Shown in pieces: positions 7,875 through 15,488 of a DNA stretch of 57,396 bases (position 1 is its first letter; each line of letters begins with the position of its first letter). Made by a program: the position numbers and the translations under genes. The stretch comes from Flexilinea sp. (lineage in GTDB: Bacteria > Chloroflexota > Anaerolineae > Anaerolineales > Anaerolineaceae), in NCBI GenBank assembly GCA_017432685.1, contig JAFRIR010000059.1, forward strand, positions 1-57,396, read 5' to 3'. Below the pieces are notes generated by a model, which saw only the letters and a program-made list of their open reading frames with translations, was not told the origin of the DNA and did not search any database.

Positions 7875-9047
7875 ATGGCAACAACGATATTGATCGTAGA
7901 CGATGAAGATAACTTCCGTGAGGGCTTTGACCAGTACCTTACCAACAAAGGCTATGCCGTTCACAGTGCTGCGAACCTGACGGATGCCCGGAAGCTTTTG
8001 CGGGAAAATGAGATCGACATAGTTCTTTTGGATGTACAGATCGGCAAGGAATATGGTCCGGATTTCCTCGACGACATCAACCGGACCCGGCCGACACCGG
8101 TGACCATTCTCCTGACGGCATACGGTGAGGTGGATGTTGCTGTGAGCGCGATGAAAAACGGCGCTTTGGACTTTATGTCCAAACCGCTCAACCTGCAGGA
8201 GCTGGAGAGCAACCTGAAACAGGCTGAGGTGATCATCCGTTTCCGTAAGGAGATGGAATCCTATTGGACGACAGCCGACAAAAAATTTGAGTATATCGAA
8301 GGTACAAACCCTCGCATGAAGCGGCTCTTCCAGGATGCGACCCGTGCTGCAAAAGCCGGTGCATCTGTTTTGATTTACGGTGAGACCGGCAGCGGTAAGG
8401 AGATCATTTCGAAATTCATCCACAAAAACGGGGCGCGTGCTTCCAAGCCGATGGTCGCCATTAACTGTGCGGCGATCTCTCCGACAGTTTTGGAATCGGA
8501 ATTGTTCGGACATGAGGCAGGTTCCTTTACCGGTGCGACTGCGAAGACCCAGGGATTGTTTGAACAGGCGGACGGGGGGATCCTGTTCCTGGATGAAATT
8601 TCTTCAATGAGCCTGGAAATGCAGGCCAAGATCCTGCGTGCGATCGAAGACAAGAAGATCCGCCGGGTCGGCGGTACGAAGGAGATCCCTGTGGATGTCC
8701 AGATCATTGCGGCATCAAACCGCAATTTAAAACAAATGATCGAAGAGAAGGCTTTCAGGGATGATCTGTATTATCGCTTGCGTGTAGTTGATATCAGCAT
8801 TCCTCCGCTTCGTGAGCGGACAGAGGATATTCCGGATCTGGCAGCCTATTTCATCAAAAAAACTAACATGGAGCACGGCCTGAACATTCAGGGTATCTCG
8901 CCGCAGGTGCTGCGTGCTTTCCAGAAATACAGCTGGCCGGGGAACATCCGTGAGCTGCGCAATGTAATCGAACGGGCCAGTATCCTCTGTCTGGGCAGTA
9001 CGATCGAGCTTTGCGACATTGATCCGGAAATTGCCGGGAACAATTAA
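7875..9047 (+). CDS. NtrC-family sigma-54 activator lacking a DNA-binding domain
   Basis: Phosphorylation-controlled AAA+ activator of sigma-54 polymerase. Of 390 residues, 1-120 are a receiver domain (DDED cluster near the N-terminus, phospho-acceptor Asp53 in LLDVQ, then LLTAYG and a conserved Lys). Residues about 140-375 are the AAA+ domain with Walker A GETGSGKE, Walker B GGILFLDE and the sigma-54 contact loop GSFTGA (216-221, Ser replacing the usual Ala). The arginine-finger/sensor region (YYRLRV, PPLRER) and sensor 2 (WPGNIRELRNVIERA) are intact. The protein stops 20 residues after that, where relatives continue into a Fis-type helix-turn-helix. Normal length is about 450 aa. The H. pylori activator FlgR is a known precedent without that domain. 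The stop codon abuts a family A repeat remnant. Confidence 0.9.
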   Translation: MATTILIVDDEDNFREGFDQYLTNKGYAVHSAANLTDARKLLRENEIDIVLLDVQIGKEYGPDFLDDINRTRPTPVTILLTAYGEVDVAVSAMKNGALDFMSKPLNLQELESNLKQAEVIIRFRKEMESYWTTADKKFEYIEGTNPRMKRLFQDATRAAKAGASVLIYGETGSGKEIISKFIHKNGARASKPMVAINCAAISPTVLESELFGHEAGSFTGATAKTQGLFEQADGGILFLDEISSMSLEMQAKILRAIEDKKIRRVGGTKEIPVDVQIIAASNRNLKQMIEEKAFRDDLYYRLRVVDISIPPLRERTEDIPDLAAYFIKKTNMEHGLNIQGISPQVLRAFQKYSWPGNIRELRNVIERASILCLGSTIELCDIDPEIAGNN

Positions 9048-9108
9048 GGGCACTACAGGGCGGGGTATTCCTCGTGGCAGAGAAAAATTGATGATTTTAG
9101 ATGTTCCC
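9047..9108. repeat. Family A repeat, internally deleted remnant
   Basis: AGGGCACTAC, a GGGCGGGGTAT core, CAGAGAAAAATTGATG and a TTTTAGATGTTCCC end match the two ends of family A, but the central palindrome is missing. The first base of the remnant is the last base of the activator stop codon. Confidence 0.65.
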
Positions 9109-9141
9109 ATAATAAAGGGAAGAGGGATAAAGGCTTAATTT

Positions 9142-9447
9142 ATGAATATCGTCGTTCTGAGCGCTGCGTTATTGGTGATCATCGGCTTCATCAGCCTCAT
9201 CACCGGATTGGTCGTTCTGGCAAAAAAAGCGCTTTCCAAGGATCTTGAGGAGGTCTCATCCGAAGCTGCAAAACTTGCGCGCAAGGGGCTGTTGACGGAA
9301 GTCGGCAGTTCGCTGCAGGCAGCTTCTTTTCTGGTTAAGGAAATGACCGAACTGATGAAGACGACACGCGGCATCGGGTTGACGCTCATCATCGTCGGCA
9401 TCATGCTGCTGGCCGGCGGGCTGGCGCTCTACAGAAATATCTTTTGA
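9142..9447 (+). CDS. Small two-helix membrane protein
   Basis: Function unknown; 101 aa. A hydrophobic helix spans residues about 3-27 (VVLSAALLVIIGFISLITGL). A charged, amphipathic middle (about 30-75, KDLEEVSSEAAKLARKGLL) follows, then a second helix at about 77-97 (GLTLIIVGIMLLAGGLALY). It lies 94 bp after the activator gene, across the repeat remnant, and its stop is only 14 bp before the protease start, so translation is likely linked to the protease. Small membrane proteins next to caspase-like proteases raise the possibility of a membrane effector or substrate; that is speculation from context. AAGGC lies upstream of the ATG. Confidence 0.65.
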   Translation: MNIVVLSAALLVIIGFISLITGLVVLAKKALSKDLEEVSSEAAKLARKGLLTEVGSSLQAASFLVKEMTELMKTTRGIGLTLIIVGIMLLAGGLALYRNIF

Positions 9448-9461
9448 TTCCGGAGTATCAT

Positions 9462-12092
9462 ATGGATCAAATCAACCGATCACAAATCATTACCTTATCG
9501 AACGCTGCTTATCAGATGGAACAATACGGGGAATCCAGGAGGATCCTGGTTGCCTGGCTGCATAAATTTCCCAATGATTTGTGGATCCGCTACCGGCTGG
9601 CGATCATTCTTTACAAACTGAATGAATTCGAAAAAGCGATCCGTTTGTGTGAACTGATCGTTTCGGAAGACCCGGAATTTTATGAGGTCTGGGGACTGCT
9701 TGCAGTGCTTTATCCGGACCTGAGTACAGACCGAAAACTGGCCGAATATCGTGCCAGGAAGCTGCAGGGTGCGGATGAAAAGCAGGAAAAAGGCCTTAAA
9801 GGGCTCTTTTCCCGCGGCAAGCGGCAGAAAGATGAAGAAATTGCCGTTGAAAACGATGAATTCGACATTCTGACCGCGGTCAATAACGCCAAACTGCTTT
9901 TGAATGATGAGGATCGCCTCTCCAGCTGCCGTATTCTGAACATTTATTACCGCCGCTGGCCGCACACCATTCAATTCAAGCTGATCCTGGGGCATATCCT
10001 CAACCAGATGCAGCGTGAAGATGAAGGGATGGCGATCATTCAAAGTGCTGTCAATGCGGATATCACCGGACAGGTAGGAAAACGTATCTGGCAGGATGCC
10101 AATCCTTACAAAAATCTGTGGGTTGATCCGTCGCAGCTGGAGCTTGATAACGCAGACCTGAAGCTTTCTCCGGAAATTGTGAAACTGGCCGGTCTGGAAA
10201 ATCTCACCTTCCTTTATGATCCCTCTGCTCTGAAAGTAGACATCATGGAAACCTCTGTCTCGACGTCCTCTGACCGGGCGGAACCGACGCAAAAACCTGA
10301 GAGTATCGTTGACGGGGAGGAACCCTATGATGAGAATGCAAAATCATCAAATCATGGCAGCCCTGAACGGACTGAGTCTGCATCTGCCTCCCGAAGGACC
10401 GGTCAGGAAGTTCAGCTGTTCGGTGAAGAAAAACACCAATTGGGCAGGTCAACTGTCACCGGCAAGGGTGGTCTCTTCAGCGGGATCGGACGGCGGGGCA
10501 AAGAAGAATCGATCCCCATCGGCGAATATGTTTACCGCCTGAAGGCCGGAGATGCGGACAACCGCAAGCCGGTTTATGTCATCATGTCTTCCGTTGCCGG
10601 GCTGAACCGCAAGTACGGTTCCAACAATAAAGATTTCATCAATACAGAAATGAACGCGGTGGCAGATGCCATTTCCAACCGCAAAGGTTGGACCGCTCAG
10701 GTCTTTTATCCGGACGAATATGCCTCCGTCGGTACTTCCGGCCCGAATGCGAAAACGCTGCATCAGGAGCTGGTTAAACTGGATAACAAATTGAAAGAAA
10801 ACGGGCAAATGATCGGTGCGCTGCTGATCGTTGGCGGTGATGATGTGGTCCCGTTCTTCAGCCTGAAAAATCCCACCGGGGACAGTGACACAGATGTCCC
10901 CTCTGATGCCCCCTATGGTTCACTGGACAGTGCAAAGTGTTATGAAATGCAGTGGCCGGTGGGCAGAGTCCCCGGGGACGGTTCAAAGGATCCGGGCTTG
11001 CTGATGGAACAGCTGCGCAACATCCAGGATTACCATATTCTGCGCTACAGCAGCCAGAAGACTATGGAAAAGCAGAAAAACAGCTCAAAAAAGTCCGCGA
11101 AAAAGACCGGAAAATGCTTTGGTTATACCTGCGCGGCATGGCTCACGCCATCAACCATTGTTTACAAAGTCATCGCTGACACGAACAGTCTTTCCGTCTG
11201 CCCGGCCACAACTTCGTCTAATTTTCCGCTTTCAGCCTTCGATTCCTGCGATTTCGGTTATTTCAACCTGCACGGGATCAAAGGACAGCCGAATTGGTAC
11301 GGACAGAAGCGGAATGATGACCGATCCTCCGGCCCGCGCATCCCGACGGCTCTGGAAATCAGCAACGTGACCAACATCACCAACACGCCGAAGGTTGTTT
11401 TTGCTGAATGCTGTTATGGCGCGGAGACCCCGAAACGATATGAAAATGATTGTATGAGCCTGCATTTTCTGGGAAAGGCTACCCGGGTTTTCATCGGTTC
11501 TACCACCATCGCTTATGGCGCTTTGAATGCGACGCTGGTGGCGGCAGATCTGTTGGGATATCTGTTTTGGAAGCATCTGTCTTCCGGAATCACCTGTGGA
11601 GAGGCTTTCCGCCGGGCAAAGAAGAACCTGGCAACGGAAATGGAACAGAAAAACGGCGGCCTTGATTCGGAAATCCAAAAAACGTTGCTTTCCTTCGTGT
11701 TTTACGGCGATCCGCTTTATGCGGTGGATGAGAATGCCGATATCAACAACATCATGCAGCGCAGCAAGTCCGCACGGGCTTATGAGCTCCTGGGTGAGGA
11801 ATCCAATTATGAAAATGTTCTCGCTCCGGAGATGTCCAGTGACATTTACAAAGAAGTCAAGCGTGCCTATAACATCAATTCTGCGGCCAGTGAATATTCA
11901 CAGTGCACGGTCAAGAAGGAGATCAATTACAACAAAACCGGTCGTTATACCGCGCATGCCCTGCCGGAGCATGCTACCTTCGTCATCACTTACATCAAAG
12001 ATAACAAGGTCGGCAGCGTCCTGGATCGTTCCGTGATTCGTGTTACCGTCCGTGATGACGGCACGATCCAAAAGGTGAGTTTCTCCCGGTAA
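9462..12092 (+). CDS. TPR-linked clan CD cysteine protease (C25/caspase-like)
   Basis: Predicted cytoplasmic protease of 876 aa. The start is ATG 9462 with GGAG 6 bp upstream; a TTG at 9444 overlaps the previous gene. Residues about 15-110 hold TPR-like helices (WIRYRLAIILYKLNEFEKAI, then EFYEVWGLLAVLY), and a second helical stretch runs to about 210. A low-complexity linker (about 260-340, SASASRRTG) precedes the catalytic domain (about 360-770). The presumed dyad is His604 in FNLHG and Cys650 or Cys651 in VVFAECCYGA, the HG...(A/S)xC arrangement of clan CD. FYGDPLYAV closes the domain, as in gingipain-like enzymes. A C-terminal domain of about 110 residues follows. No signal peptide or membrane segment is visible. 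Its place at the end of a sigma-54 signalling operon is unusual. Substrate unknown. Confidence 0.75.
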   Translation: MDQINRSQIITLSNAAYQMEQYGESRRILVAWLHKFPNDLWIRYRLAIILYKLNEFEKAIRLCELIVSEDPEFYEVWGLLAVLYPDLSTDRKLAEYRARKLQGADEKQEKGLKGLFSRGKRQKDEEIAVENDEFDILTAVNNAKLLLNDEDRLSSCRILNIYYRRWPHTIQFKLILGHILNQMQREDEGMAIIQSAVNADITGQVGKRIWQDANPYKNLWVDPSQLELDNADLKLSPEIVKLAGLENLTFLYDPSALKVDIMETSVSTSSDRAEPTQKPESIVDGEEPYDENAKSSNHGSPERTESASASRRTGQEVQLFGEEKHQLGRSTVTGKGGLFSGIGRRGKEESIPIGEYVYRLKAGDADNRKPVYVIMSSVAGLNRKYGSNNKDFINTEMNAVADAISNRKGWTAQVFYPDEYASVGTSGPNAKTLHQELVKLDNKLKENGQMIGALLIVGGDDVVPFFSLKNPTGDSDTDVPSDAPYGSLDSAKCYEMQWPVGRVPGDGSKDPGLLMEQLRNIQDYHILRYSSQKTMEKQKNSSKKSAKKTGKCFGYTCAAWLTPSTIVYKVIADTNSLSVCPATTSSNFPLSAFDSCDFGYFNLHGIKGQPNWYGQKRNDDRSSGPRIPTALEISNVTNITNTPKVVFAECCYGAETPKRYENDCMSLHFLGKATRVFIGSTTIAYGALNATLVAADLLGYLFWKHLSSGITCGEAFRRAKKNLATEMEQKNGGLDSEIQKTLLSFVFYGDPLYAVDENADINNIMQRSKSARAYELLGEESNYENVLAPEMSSDIYKEVKRAYNINSAASEYSQCTVKKEINYNKTGRYTAHALPEHATFVITYIKDNKVGSVLDRSVIRVTVRDDGTIQKVSFSR

Positions 12093-12196
12093 TGATGGCA
12101 AAATGGACGGTTCTCTTTGTCATCTCACAGAAAGTTGAAACACAGGCCACTGTTAGCTGTTTAAGTATCCGTAAAAAATCGTTTATAATTATAAAA

Positions 12197-12323
12197 TACC
12201 TCTAAGAATTTCCGGGCGGGGGTATGGGGGCTGCAAGCCCCCGGAAACCTCCCGAGGAGATTCAGAGAATTTATTATCTGAATTTCCTCGGGACAGAGAA
12301 AAATTAATTTTTAGAGGTTTCCT
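12197..12323 (+). repeat. Family A MITE-like element, copy 1
   Basis: A 127-bp non-coding element with ends TACCTCTAAGAA and TTTTTAGAGGTTTCCT. Inside are the G-rich GGGCGGGGGTATGGGGGC with its complementary GCCCCCGG, and an imperfect palindrome around GGAGATTCAGAGAATTTATT. It occupies the gap between the protease gene and the thiolase promoter. Its hairpin could also end protease transcription, although no T-tract follows. Confidence 0.85.
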
Positions 12324-12374
12324 ATAAGCAGGTAATAAATGTCATGATGATTGTGCATTTTGTCACAATGCTAC

Positions 12375-12403
12375 TTGACATTGTAAACGTTTGCAAATAA
12401 AAT
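12375..12403 (+). promoter_or_regulatory. Sigma-70 type promoter of the thl-crt-hbd-bcd-etf operon
   Basis: Consensus TTGACA (12375-12380) and TAAAAT (12398-12403) are 17 bp apart. The start of transcription would be near 12410, leaving a 5' leader of about 55 bp before the thiolase ATG and its AAGGAG site. An operator-like palindrome lies in the spacer. Confidence 0.75.
12382..12395. promoter_or_regulatory. cre/LacI-type operator in the promoter spacer
   Basis: TGTAAACGTTTGCA fits the pseudo-palindromic pattern bound by LacI/GalR-family repressors, including CcpA cre sites (TGWAARCGYTWNCW-like), with the central CG flanked by inverted half-sites. It lies wholly between the -35 and -10 hexamers, a position that would block polymerase. 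The cognate regulator is not in the window. Confidence 0.6.
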
Positions 12404-12463
12404 CAAATTATAAACATTTGAAGCAAATTGCAGAAGTGCAATATTTAAAATAAGGAGAAACAT

Positions 12464-13654
12464 ATGGAAAAGGTTATCATTGCATCAGCATGCAGAACCG
12501 CTATCGGCAAATTCGGCGGGACACTGGCTAATACATCCGCGGCTGAATTGGGCGCCATCGTCATCAAGGAAGCGATCAACCGTGCAGGAATTGCACCTGA
12601 TGCAGTTGACCAGGTGTACATGGGCTGCGTGATTCAGGCCGGTTTGGGACAGAATGTGGCCCGTCAATCCTCCATTAAAGCCGGGATCCCGGTGAAAACT
12701 CCTGCTGTTACGCTGAACGTTGTCTGCGGTTCCGGCCTGGAAGCAGTCAACACCGGCGCCCGTCTGATCGCCATGGGTGAAGCAGATGTGGTCGTTGCCG
12801 GCGGTACAGAAAACATGGACATGGCTCCTTTTGCCATGATGAAGGGCCGTTACGGTTATCGAATGGGTTACCCGATGGGGAAGAGCGAGCTGGTCGATAC
12901 GATGGTCAATGACGCCCTTTGGGACGTCTTTGGCAATGTTCACATGGGCATTACCGCTGAAAACATTTGCGAACAGTGGGACCTGACCCGCGAGGATCTG
13001 GATGCATTTGCTGTTGCAAGCCAGGAAAAGACCGAAAAAGCTCAGGCAAACGGTGCCTTCGACGAAGAAATCGTTCCGGTCGTGATCAAAAACAAGAAGG
13101 GTGACATTATCTTCAATAAAGATGAAGGCAACCGTCCCGGAACAACGATGGATGGACTTGCCAAACTGAAGCCGGCTTTCAAACCGGACGGTATGGTCAC
13201 CGCCGGGAATTCCTCTGCCATCAATGACGGCGCTGCCGCAGTGGTGCTGATGAGCGAATCCAAGGCCAAAGAACTGGGTGTTACCCCGATGGCGACCTGG
13301 GTCTGCGGTGCGCTGGGTGGTGTGGATCCCTCTATCATGGGCATCGGCCCGGTTGAGGCGACAAAGAAGGTTCTGGCAAAGACCGGCATGACGATTGATG
13401 ACTTCGACCTCATTGAAGCGAACGAAGCTTTCGCTGCACAGTCTGTGGCGGTCGCACGTGAACTGAAATTCAACATGGAAAAAGTCAATGTGAACGGTGG
13501 GGCTATCGCCCTCGGTCACCCGGTGGGCGCTTCCGGTGCCCGCATCCTGGTCACGCTGCTTTACGCGATGAAACATCGCGGCGCAAAGAAAGGCCTGGCT
13601 ACCCTGTGTATCGGCGGCGGTATGGGCTGCGCTGCTGTGGTTGAAATGGACTGA
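12464..13654 (+). CDS. thlA: Acetyl-CoA C-acetyltransferase (thiolase)
   Basis: Condenses two acetyl-CoA to acetoacetyl-CoA, the first step of butyryl-CoA synthesis, or runs in reverse for fatty-acid breakdown. The 396-aa length is normal for biosynthetic thiolases. The acyl-accepting Cys lies in [11 protein letters not shown] (about residue 88), and the C-terminal catalytic motifs [11 protein letters not shown] and CIGGGMGCA are intact. It is the first gene of a six-gene operon whose members all act on C4-CoA intermediates; AAGGAG precedes the ATG. A cre/LacI-type site in the promoter suggests carbon-source control. Confidence 0.95.
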   Translation: MEKVIIASACRTAIGKFGGTLANTSAAELGAIVIKEAINRAGIAPDAVDQVYMGCVIQAGLGQNVARQSSIKAGIPVKTPAVTLNVVCGSGLEAVNTGARLIAMGEADVVVAGGTENMDMAPFAMMKGRYGYRMGYPMGKSELVDTMVNDALWDVFGNVHMGITAENICEQWDLTREDLDAFAVASQEKTEKAQANGAFDEEIVPVVIKNKKGDIIFNKDEGNRPGTTMDGLAKLKPAFKPDGMVTAGNSSAINDGAAAVVLMSESKAKELGVTPMATWVCGALGGVDPSIMGIGPVEATKKVLAKTGMTIDDFDLIEANEAFAAQSVAVARELKFNMEKVNVNGGAIALGHPVGASGARILVTLLYAMKHRGAKKGLATLCIGGGMGCAAVVEMD

Positions 13655-13674
13655 AAAAAACAGGCAGGTGTGTG

Positions 13675-14457
13675 ATGTATATTAAAACTGAAATCCAGGA
13701 GGCTGTCGAGGTCATCACGATTGACCGTCAGCAGGCTCTGAATGCACTGAATCCCGAGGTTCTTGAAGAACTGAAAGCTGCTTTTGAAGCTGTGGATCAG
13801 AATGCAGTCCGCTGCGTCATCCTGACCGGCGCGGGGGAGAAAAGCTTTGTTGCCGGAGCGGATATTGCCTCTATGAGCACAATGACAAAAGCGGAAGGGG
13901 AAGCCTTCGGAAAATTGGGAAATGATATCTTTTTGATGATCGAAAACTTCCCGATCCCTGTGATTGCCGCAGTGAACGGTTTCGCTCTCGGCGGCGGCAA
14001 TGAACTTGCCATGAGCTGCGACATCCGCATCTGCTCCGATAATGCACTCTTCGGACAGCCGGAGGTCGGTTTGGGCATTACCCCCGGTTTTGGCGGCACC
14101 CAGCGTCTGGCACGTCTGGTCGGTCCGGGCATGGCCAAACAGATCACTTATGCCGCGCTCAACATCAATGCCGAAGAGGCGCTGCGCATCGGCCTGGTGA
14201 ACGCGGTGTATACGCCGGAAGAGCTGATGCCGAACGCTTTGAAGCTGGCGACGAAAATTTCGAAGAATGCTCCCATCGCGGTACGTGCCTGCAAACAGGC
14301 TATCAACGAAGGGCTGCAGGTCTCGATTGAAGAAGGAGTCAAAATCGAAGAAAAACTCTTCGGTTCCTGTTTTGAAACCCATGATCAGGTGGAAGGCATG
14401 GCCTGCTTCCTGAGCCGGGAAAAGCCGAAGCCGAAACCGGTCTTCACAAACAATTAG
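13675..14457 (+). CDS. crt: 3-hydroxybutyryl-CoA dehydratase (crotonase)
   Basis: Interconverts 3-hydroxybutyryl-CoA and crotonyl-CoA. The 260-aa enoyl-CoA hydratase/isomerase-fold protein has the oxyanion-hole segment FVAGADIASM, the first catalytic Glu in GGGNELAMSCD and the second in PEVGLGITPGFGGTQ. The ATG at 13675 is preferred to the overlapping GTG at 13672; both follow AGGCAGGTG. It lies 20 bp after thlA and 10 bp before hbd, so it is co-transcribed. Confidence 0.95.
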   Translation: MYIKTEIQEAVEVITIDRQQALNALNPEVLEELKAAFEAVDQNAVRCVILTGAGEKSFVAGADIASMSTMTKAEGEAFGKLGNDIFLMIENFPIPVIAAVNGFALGGGNELAMSCDIRICSDNALFGQPEVGLGITPGFGGTQRLARLVGPGMAKQITYAALNINAEEALRIGLVNAVYTPEELMPNALKLATKISKNAPIAVRACKQAINEGLQVSIEEGVKIEEKLFGSCFETHDQVEGMACFLSREKPKPKPVFTNN

Positions 14458-14467
14458 GAGGAAAATC

Positions 14468-15340
14468 ATGAAAGTTGGAATTATTGGTGCCGGTACCATG
14501 GGTCAGGGCATTGCCAAAGCGTTTGCCCAGGTTGATGGATATGAAGTCGCGCTTTGCGACATTGACCAGACTTTTGCCGATAACGGGCTGAAGAAAATTG
14601 CATCCGGATATGCCAAGCTCGTTGCCAAAGGCAAGCTGGACCAGGAAAAGGTTGATGCTATCCTTGCCCGCATCAAAGCCGGTCTCAAGGAAGATCTCTG
14701 CGCTGATTGCGACCTGATCGTGGAAGCTGCTTTCGAAAACATGAGCGTGAAACAGATCACCTTCGGTGAACTGGACAAGCTCTGCAAACCGGAGTGCATT
14801 TTTGCCTCCAACACATCCAGCCTTTCCATCACGGAAATCGGCAAGGGGCTCAGCCGCCCGCTGATCGGCATGCACTTCTTCAATCCTGCCGACCGCATGA
14901 AGCTGGTGGAAGTCATCGCAGGTGAAAACACCACGCCGGAAATGGTTGCGAAGATCAAAGAAATCGCGGTCGAACTTGGTAAGGATCCCGTTCAGGTCAA
15001 TGAGGCTGCCGGGTTTGTCGTCAACCGCATTCTGATCCCGATGATCAATGAAGCCGCTTTCATCAAGATGGAAGGCGTTTCCAACATTGCCGGTATCGAT
15101 ACCGCCATGAAGCTTGGCGCCAATCACCCGATGGGACCGCTGGAACTGGGCGATTTTGTCGGGTTGGACATCTGCCTGGCGATCATGGATGTGCTCTATA
15201 ATGAAACCGGTGACAGCAAGTACAGAGCCTGCCCGAGTCTGCGCAAGATGGTCCGCGGCGGGAATCTCGGCCGCAAGACCGGACGCGGGTTCTACGTCTA
15301 CAATGCCGACGGCACCAAGACCCCGGTAGACGAACTTTAA
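14468..15340 (+). CDS. hbd: 3-hydroxybutyryl-CoA dehydrogenase
   Basis: NAD(P)H-dependent reduction of acetoacetyl-CoA to 3-hydroxybutyryl-CoA. Of 290 aa, the N-terminal Rossmann fold has GAGTMGQGIA at residues about 7-16. The catalytic region includes SNTSSLSITEI and the conserved HFFNPADRMKLVEV. The C-terminal helical domain has NHPMGPLELGDFVGLD. AGGAGG lies just upstream of the ATG. It is the third gene of the operon and the last before the 148-bp repeat-containing gap that precedes bcd. Confidence 0.95.
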   Translation: MKVGIIGAGTMGQGIAKAFAQVDGYEVALCDIDQTFADNGLKKIASGYAKLVAKGKLDQEKVDAILARIKAGLKEDLCADCDLIVEAAFENMSVKQITFGELDKLCKPECIFASNTSSLSITEIGKGLSRPLIGMHFFNPADRMKLVEVIAGENTTPEMVAKIKEIAVELGKDPVQVNEAAGFVVNRILIPMINEAAFIKMEGVSNIAGIDTAMKLGANHPMGPLELGDFVGLDICLAIMDVLYNETGDSKYRACPSLRKMVRGGNLGRKTGRGFYVYNADGTKTPVDEL

Positions 15341-15350
15341 GTCAACATAG

Positions 15351-15463
15351 CACACGGGGACTGTCACGACGAGCGGGACTGTCACCTGTGTTGCGTCTGA
15401 AAATAGTCAGTGTGGACTGTCCCTGCAGGCTCAGCGAGCCGGATGGGACTGTCCCTGTTAATG
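15351..15463. repeat. GGGACTGTCC repeat cluster inside the butyrate operon
   Basis: Four spaced copies of GGGACTGTC or GGACTGTCCC (near 15356, 15374, 15412 and 15445) lie between hbd and bcd. The last two are 5'-GGACTGTCCCT type and flank CTCAGCGAGCC. The same word builds the large palindrome at 53754-53864. I see no promoter or ORF in this gap. Confidence 0.7.
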
Positions 15464-15488
15464 TATCAGCGAACTTTACGGAGAAAAT

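Noticed and set aside
9048..9141. A frameshifted HTH domain completing the activator
   Set aside because: All three frames downstream were read; the sequence is a family A remnant and encodes no Fis-type helix-turn-helix.
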